From Urechis unicinctus (taxonomy: Eukaryota; Annelida; Polychaeta; Xenopneusta; Urechidae): 64,000 nt of DNA. The DNA is taken from the NCBI GenBank assembly GCA_034190875.2, contig CM067355.1, positions 30,711,458 through 30,775,457 of the forward strand. Direction: 5' to 3'. Shown here piece by piece: positions 34,082 to 44,330 of the stretch. A model generated the notes under the pieces. It worked only from the letters and a program-made list of their open reading frames with translations. It searched no databases and was not told the DNA's origin. A program made the translations under genes and the position numbers. How positions within the stretch are numbered: the first letter of the stretch is position 1; each line of letters opens with the position of its first letter.

Positions 34082-34457
34082 ATGTCGTCATCTGAGTCAG
34101 ACGAGGAGGTGGAAATAAACGAGTTGAGCTTCTCCAAGCCGTCGCTATTGGTCACAGTAGGGGATTACTCTTGCGGGAAATGGTGTGATTTCATGTGGCC
34201 AAGTCACGAGACATCGGATGCCACCATTCTCTGTCGGGAGTCTTCATTCAAAGTCCATAAGTTCATTTTATCCTCTGAATCGACCAACCTGTGAGAGATG
34301 TTTTTGCCCAAATCTGCTGATAAGACAGGTTCCAATGAAGTATCTGTTTATGTGGATGTTGATATGCTCAAGCTGTGCCTTCAGTTTGTGTACATGGGGT
34401 CAGTGGACGTTACCAAGGACCAACTGGTTCCATTAATGGACGCCGCCATTGAGATGA
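34082..34457 (+). pseudogene. BTB-kelch copy truncated by a foldback element
   Basis: The frame reads MSSSESDEEVEINELSFSKP, then the BTB start DATILCRESSFKVHKFILSS, matching DATINCGGTVFKVHKFIFAT of the intact gene. A single in-frame TGA (34292-34294) interrupts it where the relative has an Arg or other sense codon. The frame then resumes with EMFLPKSADKTG and LCLQFVYMGSVDVTKDQLVP up to MDAAIEM, where BTB similarity ends and the CAGTTCGCCCC repeats of the foldback element begin. Two lesions, one nonsense change and one insertion or breakpoint. The acidic N-terminus resembles that of the intact gene. The remainder of the gene was not found beyond the element. Confidence 0.82.
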
Positions 34458-35289
34458 CAGTTCGCCCTCGGTGGGACAGTTCGCCCCCGGGTCAGTTCGC
34501 TCCCGGGTCAGTTCGCCCCACGTTTTGACTCGGCGGCCAGCGCATTTGGCCGGGCCGTCGTCTCGGGACGAAATGCGCCTTGAACAAAACTCGTACATAT
34601 ACAGATACCGAGCACCAGAAGAATGTGTGGTATATTTTATTTATGGCAGTAATAGATCATTTATAAAATCAGTTAAATAAAACAAAAGTACGAAGTTAAT
34701 AGAGGAATACGAACTTAAAGCGCATACAGATACAGAAACCGAGCGCCAGAAGAATGTGTTGCATATTCTATTTATGGCAGTAGCATATGTTATAATTGAT
34801 CACTTATAAAAATTAGCAAAATAAAACAAGAATACGATATAAATTGAGGAATACGAACTTAAAGCGCACACAATAATATATATAACGACACGAGCTCTTT
34901 ATTCAGCACTAATACGAAATGAATAGAGGAATGTTATGTCAAAACGCACAAAATTCAGGCTCTTTATTCAACATTAATAAAACATACATGACAAGAATAC
35001 ATGAATACGAAGTTAGTAGGAATATGAACTTAATAGAGGATATAGAGGAATATGAACTAGAAGCTCACACATGAACTAAAAGCTCACACATGCATGCACA
35101 TAAATATACATCACAAATATACATGACATGAATACAACAATACAAATAGAGGAATATGAACTAAGAGCGCACACATGCACACATTATAATATAACTCGAG
35201 ATCTTTACTCAACATTCATAAATCATACATGACAAGAATAAAAGAATACGAAGTAAATAGTGGTATATGAACTAAAAGCATACATGATA

Positions 35290-35540
35290 CTACACAGGTG
35301 TACCCTGGTGTGCCATCCTTCAACGTCGTTGTTGGTCCTGATGGAACGTATAAACACACTCCAACTGGCGATATCCCAGGTAGTTGATGTGAGCCAGGTG
35401 GTCGAAACGTAGACCAAGAGCTCCTGCAGTCTGTCGTTGATGGCCTGGTCTTGCAGTTTCTTGAAAGCAGGCTCGATGTGTTCCGCTGGAAGGAAGGGGA
35501 GAGACAGGAACGGCGTATCATCGTTGGTTCCTCTTGCGGA
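35290..35540 (-). pseudogene. MULE transposase C-terminal remnant
   Basis: The minus strand encodes FLSLPFLPAEHIEPAFKKLQ, then INDRLQELLVYVSTTWL, then SWSVFIRSIRTNNDVEGWHT. The last word (R-TNN-VEGWH) is a hallmark of the MULE-transposase-like proteins common in animal genomes. Only about 80 residues of the C-terminal part remain; sequence on either side is out of frame or unrelated. It identifies the surrounding foldback element as Mutator-like and non-autonomous. Confidence 0.72.
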
Positions 35541-35926
35541 CGTTGCAAATCCACTGGCTTGTAGTAGGGCCCTCCTTTTTCAGGCTGTACGCGTAGCCTA
35601 AGCTATATCGGCAAGAGTGGTTGTTATTGGAGATATTCTGGAGCTCTCGGCTAATGGGCTGAATATGCTGACTGTTTAGCAGTCGACCTTGTTAGCTAAT
35701 CTGTAGTTGGTCTGACTCACTCCTGTGTTGCAAGTTCGGTGCTGCCAACGGCTGCACCCCTCACACTCAAGAGCTTGCTGCCTTCTTCTGACTTCAGTAG
35801 CGCAGATTATGCAGATGTTCATGATTCAGGATTGTGACACATGAGCAGAGAAAATCTGATAAGTGAATGATCAAATGCAGACATCAGTACATTATAGAGG
35901 GAAGCATACCAGGTCACATCATTCTT

Positions 35927-36150
35927 GACGCTTCCCGCTCACAACTCACCAAGTGTCACGTCGCGATATGCTTTGTACTCAGGACGCTTACAGCTTCCAA
36001 CTCACCAGGTGACACGTCGCAATGTGCTTTGTACTCATGACGCTTACTGCTCACAACTCACCAGGTGACACGTCGCAATGTGCTTTGTACTCATGACGCT
36101 TCCCGCTCACAACTCACCACGTGTCAAGTCGCAGAGCACTTCGATCGTAT
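35927..36150. repeat. 56-bp tandem repeat inside the foldback element
   Basis: GACGCTT recurs at 35927, 35983, 36039 and 36095, giving an exact 56-bp period. Each unit contains CAACTCACCA(G/A)GTG and GTCGCAATGTGCTTTGTACT. Confidence 0.92.
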
Positions 36151-36790
36151 CCACGTGCTCAGCCTAACTACTCCATCTTTCAAAATGCAATTGAGTATTG
36201 TATGAATGTAGAGTCCGACTTGTATCATGTTTGTTTTGATGTAAGTTTTATGAATGTTGAATAAAGAGCCCAGGTTGTATTGAGTTATATGAGTGCATGT
36301 GTGTTGAATAAAGAGCCTGAGTTTTGTTAATATTCCTCTATTTATTTCGTATTCTAGTTTTATTTTGCTGGTTTTTCATAAGTGATCAATTATAACATAT
36401 GCTACTGCTATAGATAAAATATATCGCACATTCTTCTGGTGCTCGGTTTCTGTATCTGTACGCGTTTTGTTCCGAGACGACGGCCCGGCCAAATGCGCTG
36501 GCCGCCGAGTCCAAACGCCCTTACAACACTCTATACGGGGACGATGGACGGTAGACATAATGCTTTTAATTTATTTCATATCAAGATAATAAATTCATTA
36601 ATACTGTTCCTTTATTAAATGAAATATGTAGCATTTAGTATGTTCCTTTCTGTAAAACACGGGCGTAGCATTGCAGGGGCGAACTGAGCCGATGGCGAAC
36701 TGATCCGGGGGCGAACTGTCCCAGCGAGGGAGAACTGACCCGGGGGCGAACCGTCCCGGGGGCGAACTGACCCGATACCGTGGGGACCGT

Positions 36791-37534
36791 GGTACACCGC
36801 GCAATCCGACGGTAGGGGAATGGTCCTTTGATAGACTGGTTGTGGAATTAGTGAGTTAGTTTGGGGTAGGAAAAGAGCATTGATTTGCAGAGGCTGAGCA
36901 GTCAGCGGCGAGAAAGCTGGGTCCCGATGAAGATTTTACATTGGTGGAAAGGTCCCAAGATATCGGGGCTGTAGATCATTCCGACTTTGATGGGCCTGTT
37001 GTACTTTGTGGGGTATGTTTCCAAACCAAGGCGGGGTCAAAAGGATGTGCTGTGTTTGCGAGAAAGTTTGTACAAAACTCACGAATAACATGCGAGGAGA
37101 TAAAGTGATGTTGTGTGTACAAGAGAGGAAGCAAAATCGTGCGGGAAAAGTGCTCTCGCAAAGTACAGCACAGATTTGAAAGACTGTGAGGGGCCCGCGT
37201 TTTTTATACATTGATGTGGGTGCTACCAGATTTCACGAGTGTGTTAGTTAGGGTAGGGGTTTGGAATGTTTAAGGCTTGGTAGGAGGAGAACCTCTTCCC
37301 GGTATCGTGATCGGAGTCACTGAACAGCTGTGTGAGAAATGGTACTTAAAAAGAGGGGCCCATGGTCGCAATATAGACCCAAGTATTGTGATACAGGGCA
37401 TGGCGGCGAAAGGTTTGAGAATTTGAGGCTATGTAAGGTTTCGAGACTCGGGGTTTATGAAGCAGGATTGCACAAATTGGCAGGGTTCGTGCGAGTGCGA
37501 TGGTGTAGTATAATTTCAATGGCCCCTGTTTGGC
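36791..37534. other. G-rich non-coding stretch
   Basis: No recognisable gene. The words TATC(G)GGGCTGTAGATCATTCCGACT (around 36960) and TTTGGGCTGTAGATCATTCC (37630) recur, so a short segment is duplicated between this stretch and the BTB fragment that follows. The plus strand is richer in G than its surroundings. Confidence 0.4.
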
Positions 37535-38110
37535 GTCGTTGAGTCACGCGATCCCCAGAAAGCCGACGGCTGATAAGTACTCTTATGAACGACAAATTCA
37601 CCTGGCCTTTGAGAAAAGGTTCAAAGATATTTGGGCTGTAGATCATTCCGACTATGCGTAATTGTTGGACTTTTGAAGCAGTTTTTCTCCAATGTTATAA
37701 AATGGTGTGACATGGTTATGGTGCATGCTGTCTGTAGGTCACTGAGCTCCTGGAAGATTGCCGCATCCACCACTAACCATATATGGTCATCACTCCTACT
37801 GCCCCAAAAACAACACTTTCATGCACATATCAAATATGATCGCGTTCACGTCTATGCATAAGTCATCACTGTCAACGTTTTTTTGCTAAGCTTGGCTTCA
37901 GGCGAGTATACACTAGTGGTCTTTAAACACTGTACCAACACAGTTGATTGTAGCATCGCATGTCTCCTCTATATCCATGAGGCAACCACAACATTTGTCA
38001 CCTGCGGCATCACCGAAAGTTAGAAGCTCACTGGGCCGAGAAGGGTCACTTTCTTTCTCCCCTAGTTTAACTGTAGAATCCGAACGAACCGCTGCATTTA
38101 TCTGTAATAT
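37535..38110 (-). pseudogene. BTB-kelch gene fragment (BTB and start of BACK)
   Basis: Antisense, matching 30195-30850 of the intact gene: GATCCCCAGAAAGCCGACGG and GCTGATAAG near 37550-37575, then CATGCTGTCTGTAGGTCACTGAGC (37725-37748), GCCGCATCCACCACT, GATCGCG and ATGCATAAGTCATCACTG, then CTCACTGGGCCGAGAAGG near 38028. Internal deletions and frameshifts are frequent and about 80 codons of BACK are replaced by the duplicated GGGCTGTAGATCATTCC segment. Clearly dead. Confidence 0.78.
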
Positions 38111-38314
38111 TTATATCCTACTATTATGGACAAGGTGAATTTAAACACTGACATTAGTATTAAAGAAGATCGGAAATATTGACAAAGTGGTTATAATTGT
38201 TATGAGTAACATGTATCACTATATCATGATGGCACGAGATGTATTTACTAACATATATTATTATATGAATATATATGCAATGCTATCACTACATTTTCAA
38301 GCATTATCCCCTCC

Positions 38315-38595
38315 ATACAGTTAGCGTGAGGTCGCTGATTGTTGATGCATCCCTTACCACATACAGTTAGCGCGAGGTCGCTGGTTTTTGATGCATCCAA
38401 TACTACATACAGTTAGCGTGAGGTCGCTGGTTGTTGATGCATCCATTACCACATACAGTTAGCGTGAGGTCTCTGGTTGTTGATGCATCCATTACCACAT
38501 ACAGTTAGCGTGAGGTCGCTGGTTGTTGATGCATCCATTACCACATACAGTAAGCGTGAGGTCGCTGGTTGTTGATGCATTCATTACCAGCCAAT
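38315..38595. repeat. 46-bp minisatellite, six units
   Basis: CAGTTAGCGTGAGGTCGCTG recurs at 38318, 38364, 38410, 38456, 38502 and 38548: an exact 46-bp period with very few substitutions, each unit ending GTTGTTGATGCATCCATTAC. Low divergence suggests recent amplification. Confidence 0.95.
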
Positions 38596-38689
38596 CAATG
38601 TAGTCAAGCAAATTGTTATTCCGTATGCAGATTACCGTAATCAGTTTTAATCATTAGCACCTTCCTTCCTGACCGTATGATACCGGTAA

Positions 38690-39070
38690 TAGACAAAAAT
38701 GGCAGACAATGGTGACAGACAGCGGTGATAGACAGCAGTAGAATACTGTGGATATAGACATCAGTGGTACACAGCGGTGATAGACAGCAGTAGAATACTG
38801 TGGATATAGACATCAGTGGTATACAGCGGTGATAAACAGCAGTAGAATACTGTGGATATAGACAGCAGTGGTATACAGCGGTGATAGACATCAGTAGAAT
38901 ACTGTGGATATAGACAGCAGTGGTATACAGCGGTGATAGACAGCAGTAGAATACTGTGGATAAAGACAGCAGTGGTATACAGTGGTGACGTACAGCAGTG
39001 AGATATATCAATGATAGACAGCAGTGGTATATATTGGTGATGGATAGCAATGGTAAACATTGGTAATAGA
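38690..39070. repeat. 52-bp compound minisatellite (TAGACATCAGTGGTACACAG type)
   Basis: Units of 52 bp begin at 38755, 38807, 38859 and so on; each is made of two half-units (TAGACA(T/G)CAGTGGTA and GATAGACAGCAGTAGAATAC). Related to the arrays at 30966 and 33605. It lies about 600 bp upstream of the minus-strand BTB fragment at 37535-38110, again on the gene's 5' side. Confidence 0.9.
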
Positions 39071-39724
39071 CAGCCCACGGATGTCTCACGTGCCACTTGC
39101 CCGCGGATGTCCCACGTGCCACTTGCCCATGGATGTATGTGCGTGTCACCTGTATATATGGCACTAATTATATACCAACGAGCGGCATTTTCTTGCCATT
39201 ATCAGACTCTACGAATGTCTTGCATATTGGGCACGTTGTCGTGTGTACCTACATAAACTCCCACACCCTGAAAGTTATCACAATACTCGTACAGCAAGTT
39301 AGTAACAAACATATCATGTTTGTGTATTAAGACTCGTGATGTCTGTGGACATTGTGATAGACCTGATGTGTGCGCTGTTAAACAGGCAAAGACACTTTGC
39401 TTCTGACAGCGTGCGCTGTTTACTACCTACGATCACTCATATGCGCGCTGTAGAGGCAGGAATATTGACGACAAACTTTGCAATTTTGGCTCAAGTGGAC
39501 AAAATTCTGGAGACGATATCAACGATGGAAATTCCCGCCATTACCAGGCTCACGGAATACTACCAGAGCTAGCCAAATGGGTTGACGGGAACGAAAATAG
39601 AAACTAGAGTTAACAAAACGATTGTTATGATTCCGAAATGTTCGTGTTAGAGGATAGACATTTTATAATTTTCGAAATGCTTGAAGTATCATAATGTGTC
39701 TGTGGTTTCACAGGACAATTTTGA
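39071..39724. other. Non-coding stretch
   Basis: Begins with a twice-repeated GATGTC(T/C)CACGTGCCACTTGC (39080-39125). No gene recognised; the 78-residue frame at 39336-39572 has no known domain. Confidence 0.4.
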
Positions 39725-40634
39725 CAGCAATAATCCTGTCAAATGTGAAGTGGTTCAAAAAGCTGATATTATAACCAGCTAACTAGACTGGCTGTAATAA
39801 TGGCGCTATATTGGATAAATATTTAGCAGACAATCATTTTAATTAGCTGTTTTATTAACATCATTAGCCTGAAACTCGCTATTTGGTAAGTATGATTATC
39901 ATGACTAAAAGGCCTGGTGTCCGGTGGTACAACGTAGTATAGCGCTAACCACATGACCGTGATCCATAAGGCCTCGTATACATATTCTTATTCTTCGTTA
40001 GCAAAGCAACACTATCGGAAATCATAACGTTATAACAGAAACGAAACTAACTTTTCGTTTATGATATTCACAATGCTTGAGAAATCAATCGTGAAAATAC
40101 ACAAAAAACGATTATAAATGTTCCATGCATAGACCTTATCGTCCCCATACAAAGGGCAATATACAACTTACTCTTCGTGATTCCTGTGATCAGATGTTAC
40201 ATAGCTCCCCTAGGTGAAGGCTTACCACTACTGCGCGTGCGTACACAGGACGAATATCTCTTAGTGGAAATAAAACAGTGGGACGGTGAACGCAATAGCA
40301 TACCACTGCTGTCTCTTTTCACACCTGATAACACCTTAATCAGGAAAATGAATAATACCAAGCCTTATGGGTCACGGTCTTGCGGTTAACGCTATACTAC
40401 GTTATACCACCTAATACCAGACCTTATGGGTCATAGTCATGCAGTTACGTTATACTACGTTGTACCCACGGACACCAGTCATGATCATCATACTTACCAA
40501 ATAGCGAGTTTCTAGCTGATGTTGTTACAAAAAAACACATCCATTCAATATGGCGCAAATATTACGGCCAGCCTAGTTAGCTAGTTATAATATTAGCTTT
40601 TTGAACGACCTCACAGTTGACAGGCATATTGCTG
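39725..40634. mobile_element. 910-bp DNA transposon with about 240-bp inverted repeats
   Basis: Left arm 39725-39965 begins CAGCAATAATCCTGTCAAAT; right arm 40380-40634 ends with the mirror image (ACAGTTGACAGGCATATTGCTG). Further matching blocks in mirrored order: GTTCAAAAAGCTGATATTAT / ATATTAGCTTTTTGAAC, AGCTAACTAG / CTAGTTAGCT, GAAACTCGCTATTTGGTAAG / CTTACCAAATAGCGAGTTTC, and ATCATGACT / CAGTCATGAT. Just inside the arms are copies of a monomer: one inverted on the left (39908-39966) and about two direct on the right (40350-40480). The same monomer makes up the 59-bp satellite at 50-61 kb. No transposase; CAG...CTG termini recall hAT elements, but no matching 8-bp duplication was seen. Confidence 0.75.
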
Positions 40635-41870
40635 TAAGATATCCAGCCCACCAACTGAACGTACAGAAGCTTATAGTCATATGATCACATTTACACGACA
40701 TTGCAAAGTCGTCTGCATAATCGTTAAATGGAGAGAAGAATATTTGCATGTTCTTGCATGTTTTCAAATGTTCCCGCGCCCATTCCATCCTGTTTGTCGC
40801 TCTAACAACACGAAATCAATGGCTTGAAGATAATGCGATATATGCAATGTTTGTCCTTGGGGATCATAATCACAGGAACACATGGCGTTCAATTCGGTCT
40901 TGTTGAGGATGCGTAAAATTAGGCGAGATAGCTATCAAACATGATAGCATCATGTTTATCAACGTGTGCAATACTGTATTTGGTCTAAACCTAAAGAAAC
41001 TAACCTACCTAGGATAGGGTCATGAACCCGGTATGTAAGTGAAGCTACCAGTGGCGACAAGTATTCAAACAGTGGTGCACCTAAGTGCGAGTCAATGGCT
41101 GTTATCCCAGATCGATTACCATTAGGTGAGACTCGATCTGTTACCTAGATGAGACACGATCTGTTGCGATGATTGTAATCCCCAAGGCCGAATATTGCAC
41201 GTGTCATATCATCCTCAACGCATTGACTTCTGTGAACAAATAGGAGTCGAATGTTGTTTTATTTGTTCGGGGTTTTTTTTCTGGGATCGCCAGCTGTAAT
41301 AAAATCAGACACTATTTAACAATACTGTATCACAGCTCAGCACAAGGCGCCATTCAAACCAGACAATCTAGAGATAAAACTTGAATGCGATAATCAGGTA
41401 AAAACAGTATAGTGTTGGATATTATCCATTCATTTAGCAAGAGCGCACACATAAGCATATAAGGTCTGGGCATCAAGGCATATTGAAGAGGCTGTTCAGC
41501 CCCATATCGGCCAGTCAGGGATCATTTTGTTAATACATAACTACGTTTGAGCAGATATAAATAATGCCATCTTTAAATTTGTGCCACAAAGTTTACATGA
41601 TTGAAAATCATGTTGATAAATTTTCAACATTATTTATATGACTGATAATTTTCATGAAGTACCGTGGATAACGGTGAATCCCAAAAATCATGAACCACAC
41701 GAATGTTAGCTGTAAATCATTACAAGCTTTATAACTACCTCGCTATCTATGTGTATACTGCCGCTTTGGTTACAAAATGTAGATTTCAGAAAATCTTCAC
41801 TCATTAAAGTTTTGGGCATAATTGCATCAAGTTAGACCGACAAGCAGGAAGGGCAATTTCCATCAGCGTA
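40380..41870. repeat. Segmental duplicate A (second copy at 62280-64000)
   Basis: This block (transposon right arm, GT11 fragment, a short GATCTGTTACCTAGATGAGAC repeat and downstream non-coding sequence) recurs at the right end of the window at high identity, in the same orientation. Differences: copy B has an expanded 23-bp minisatellite and an extra 60-90 bp around 63550-63640. Confidence 0.88.
40635..40890 (-). pseudogene. GT11 fucosyltransferase fragment, copy 1
   Basis: Minus strand reads MEWAREHLKTCKNMQIFFSP, then FNDYADDFAMSCKCDHMTIS, then FCTFSWWAGYL, matching residues 289-339 of the intact GT11 protein at 42338. The equivalent of residues 255-288 is present with a short deletion (around 40805) that removes the VEKYGSNVSFVV segment. 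The C-terminal end is cut exactly where the inverted repeat of the 910-bp transposon starts (AGCA|GTAAGATATCC in the intact gene, ATTGCTG|TAAGATATCC here). The catalytic HIRRGD part is lost. A second copy lies at 62555. Confidence 0.85.
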
Positions 41871-42337
41871 AATGGCGACTGTAAGGATCTATTTTCTGAC
41901 CACAGAGCCCCGTAGCGACAGAAAGTCTGAAAACTTAAAACGTGTGGTTTCCAAGGTGGGTCTGCAAAGCAGATTGTTAGGCAACCTGTTTAAAAATACG
42001 GGGCTGAACAGTCCCTTTATTGCTCAACGTTATCTGACGCAGCTAAACGTAGAAACACGCACGCAAGCATGCTCTAAGACACTCACGCAGACCTGCATTC
42101 ACACACACAGACAAACATATGTCTGCATCAATACGCACATTGACACTTCTCCTAGTTGGGCACACTGACACACACCAACACGAACACAGATACACACAAT
42201 AAGACACAGAGTGTTCACCGGTACAAATCTACGCCCATTCATTCATAACCATATATGCAACTATCAAAAAAAACACCTTTAATAAATGAAACGACAGCAA
42301 GCAAGGAAGCAATAATGAGACTGCTGCCTATAATGCC
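41171..42337. other. Non-coding stretch downstream of GT11
   Basis: The first part belongs to the segmental duplicate (to about 41870). The rest (41871-42337) has a 98-residue plus frame with no recognised domain, then CACACACA-rich sequence (42090-42200). The 3'UTR of the minus-strand GT11 gene is probably in 42100-42337. Confidence 0.4.
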
Positions 42338-43456
42338 TCATTCGAACCACGAGGTGCGATTGGCTAGAGATGGAGGCAAATAAATCCAGTCTGTCGAGTT
42401 GTTATCAGCATCATAAGGAATAATCTTAATGCCAGCAGTAAGATATCCAGCCCACCAACTGAACGTACCGAAGCTTATAATCATATGATCACATTTATAT
42501 AGCAACGCGAAGTCGTCAGCATAATCGTTGAATGGAGAGAAGAATATTTTCAAATTTTTGGTTGGCTTTAAATGTTCCCGCACCCATTCCATTCCGTTTG
42601 TCGCTACAACAAAAGAAACATTCGAACCGTATTTTTCCACAGCGAAGTCAATGGCTTTAAGGTAATACGAAGCATGCAATGTTTGTCTTTGGGATTCAAA
42701 ATCACCTCGTCTGATGTGTATTCCAACAACTGCATCAGTAACAGCAGTCTTGACAGTAGTGTTAAGAAAAGTATTGGCATGTTGCAGAAATTCATCCCGA
42801 GGAATAAATTCATTCCTAATTAACGGTTCAATGTTATGAAAATAATGATCTGAAGCGGTGATCGCTCGTCCTGTGCCTTGAAAGTAACCATGAAGCCGAA
42901 TGTTCGTCTGGCTGTCGCACGTCTTATTGAGTTGAGCATGCAAATCCTCGGTCCTCCTGTCATAGTGACAAGCAAACACGCATACCTCTCGAAGCTTAAG
43001 GTAACGCTTAACTTTACTCGTGGCAATTGTGGCTGGCTTTGCAGGCATTTGAAAAATGCGTGTTATCAGATCCATATTTCCTGATGCAATCACAGGGGTA
43101 AGTCTGTTTCTGGAAGCAACCCCCAATAGAGCCGCATATTGACACATTTGATTTCCTAGTTGGCCTCCGCCTTTTATGGATATATATCCCTTGCACATGT
43201 CTACATGACCTTGTTGAGTGTTGTAAGATGTGGATCGGATTTGCATGGAAGGCGTATTGCTTGTTGCGTTATTATCACTCATCTCAATTTGAGTTTGGTT
43301 CAACCATGTATACGACGAAAATATCGAGATGAGAAGTACACAACATATCCATCCAAATAACTTTAAGCTATATGAACGTATGTCAGAATAATAGTCAATG
43401 TTTTCACTCATCTTGATGTTTTCCAAATGTTTTAGCTGTCTCGACCAAGCGCCCAA
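42338..43456 (-). CDS. GT11 fucosyltransferase (galactoside alpha-1,2-fucosyltransferase-like)
   Basis: Single exon, 372 residues from the first ATG (43456) or 357 from a second (43411, MSENIDYYSD). The shorter form places the anchor (LFGWICCVLLISIFSSYTWL, residues 33-52 of the long form) more typically, so the start is undecided. Type II Golgi topology. Family GT11 transfers fucose from GDP-fucose to galactose in alpha-1,2 linkage; the animal branch includes FUT1/FUT2. Motifs: GGGQLGNQMCQYAAL (96-110), VVGIHIRRGDF (243-253) for GDP-fucose binding, ISFGTFSWWAGYL (327-339) near the C-terminus. The stem (52-90) is Ser/Thr/Asn-rich. Length matches the family, and no frame breaks occur. Two truncated copies (40635-40890 and 62555-62810) show local duplication. 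Acceptor inferred from family only. Confidence 0.9.
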   Translation of the reverse strand: MGAWSRQLKHLENIKMSENIDYYSDIRSYSLKLFGWICCVLLISIFSSYTWLNQTQIEMSDNNATSNTPSMQIRSTSYNTQQGHVDMCKGYISIKGGGQLGNQMCQYAALLGVASRNRLTPVIASGNMDLITRIFQMPAKPATIATSKVKRYLKLREVCVFACHYDRRTEDLHAQLNKTCDSQTNIRLHGYFQGTGRAITASDHYFHNIEPLIRNEFIPRDEFLQHANTFLNTTVKTAVTDAVVGIHIRRGDFESQRQTLHASYYLKAIDFAVEKYGSNVSFVVATNGMEWVREHLKPTKNLKIFFSPFNDYADDFALLYKCDHMIISFGTFSWWAGYLTAGIKIIPYDADNNSTDWIYLPPSLANRTSWFE

Positions 43457-44140
43457 TTATCCTTCAGTGTATTCATCCAATATCAATCGCTATGTCGGCC
43501 AGCTGCTCATTAGCACTCTTCAAATAGATTCTTGTTATGCCCACTGTCCGATATGAGGACAACAAAGAATTGATAATATTGATTGCAGGGAACATTTCCG
43601 TTCACGTGCTCTGGGCGCATCACACCATGTGGCCTTTTCGTGACATGTTTTCAACATAAGTGGTTCATTAACCTCCTTTGCCTATAGAAAAAAAATTCAA
43701 AAATTGTCCGCAAGCACTCATATGTAAATGTTTGTCCCGAAATTTAATTTGCTTCCACGCAATGTAAAACAAACCTTACTGGTAAAGTGATATAACCCTT
43801 ATTGCGCTGAATTACAATGACTGAGGATAAAAGGTACGATATAGATGGGCCAATGGAATAAGGAAACAGAAAAGTATTTGCTCTGTTATTAAATGGCGTT
43901 AGCCTTTTCAGCTGTAACGGAATGAATATATTGCAGATGGAGGGGTTGTAATCTGTTGGATATGATCATGTAAATGAACAGAAAGGTGGAACGACTGGTT
44001 GCATGAAGTGAAGCCGTTGTGTGCGCTCGTAATGAATTATGATTTTAACTATTTAGTTATCTCTCAATTGCAGGCTTCTTAGGTCTTCTCACGATATACG
44101 ATAACAACTACATCTTTGATGGTCTCTGAGATGTTACCAT
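43457..44140. other. GT11 upstream region
   Basis: No gene recognised. It should contain the GT11 promoter; no core element is convincing. Confidence 0.35.
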
Positions 44141-44144
44141 GCTG

Positions 44145-44330
44145 ATTACAGAATGCCTGATTACAGAAAGCCAGATTACAGAATGCCTGACTACAGAATG
44201 CCTGATTACAGAATGTCTGGCTACAGAATGCCTGAGTACAGAATGCCTGACTACAGAATGGCAGACTACATAACCCCTGACTTCAGAATGCCTGACGGAA
44301 GAATATCTGATTACAGAATGCCTACCTTGA
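44145..44330. repeat. 15-bp minisatellite (TGCCTGATTACAGAA)
   Basis: About a dozen units of exactly 15 bp, AATGCCTGA(C/T)TACAG. Since 15 is a multiple of three, the plus frame reads MPDYR repeatedly and runs into unique sequence to 44518. No start context, intron or second half with a domain supports a gene. Confidence 0.92.

Larger units (their letters stand above)
34457..36790. mobile_element. Foldback (MULE-type) DNA transposon with compound inverted ends
   Basis: The left end has short tandem CAGTTCGCCCCCGGGT-like units (34459-34527), then a CGGCGGCCAGCGCATTTGGC block (34533-34552), then CCGAGCACCAGAAGAATGTG and further sequence to about 35270. The right end is the mirror image: GAATAAAGAGCC words near 36260-36310, CACATTCTTCTGGTGCTCGG at 36427-36446, GCCAAATGCGCTGGCCGCCG at 36488-36507, and GGGGGCGAACTGACCC units to about 36775. 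The right arm has about 150 extra bp between its inner and outer blocks. The left arm also has an internal direct repeat (CAGATAC...AGAAGAATGTG twice, about 120 bp apart). A transposase remnant lies inside. No clean target duplication was identified. Confidence 0.78.

Noticed and set aside
35216-35554. 112-codon minus-strand ORF over the MULE remnant
   Set aside because: It is in the wrong frame; the recognisable transposase words lie in the neighbouring frame ending near 35223.
38315-38595. Possible CRISPR-like array (46-bp period)
   Set aside because: The whole 46-bp unit is conserved with no variable spacer; a plain minisatellite.
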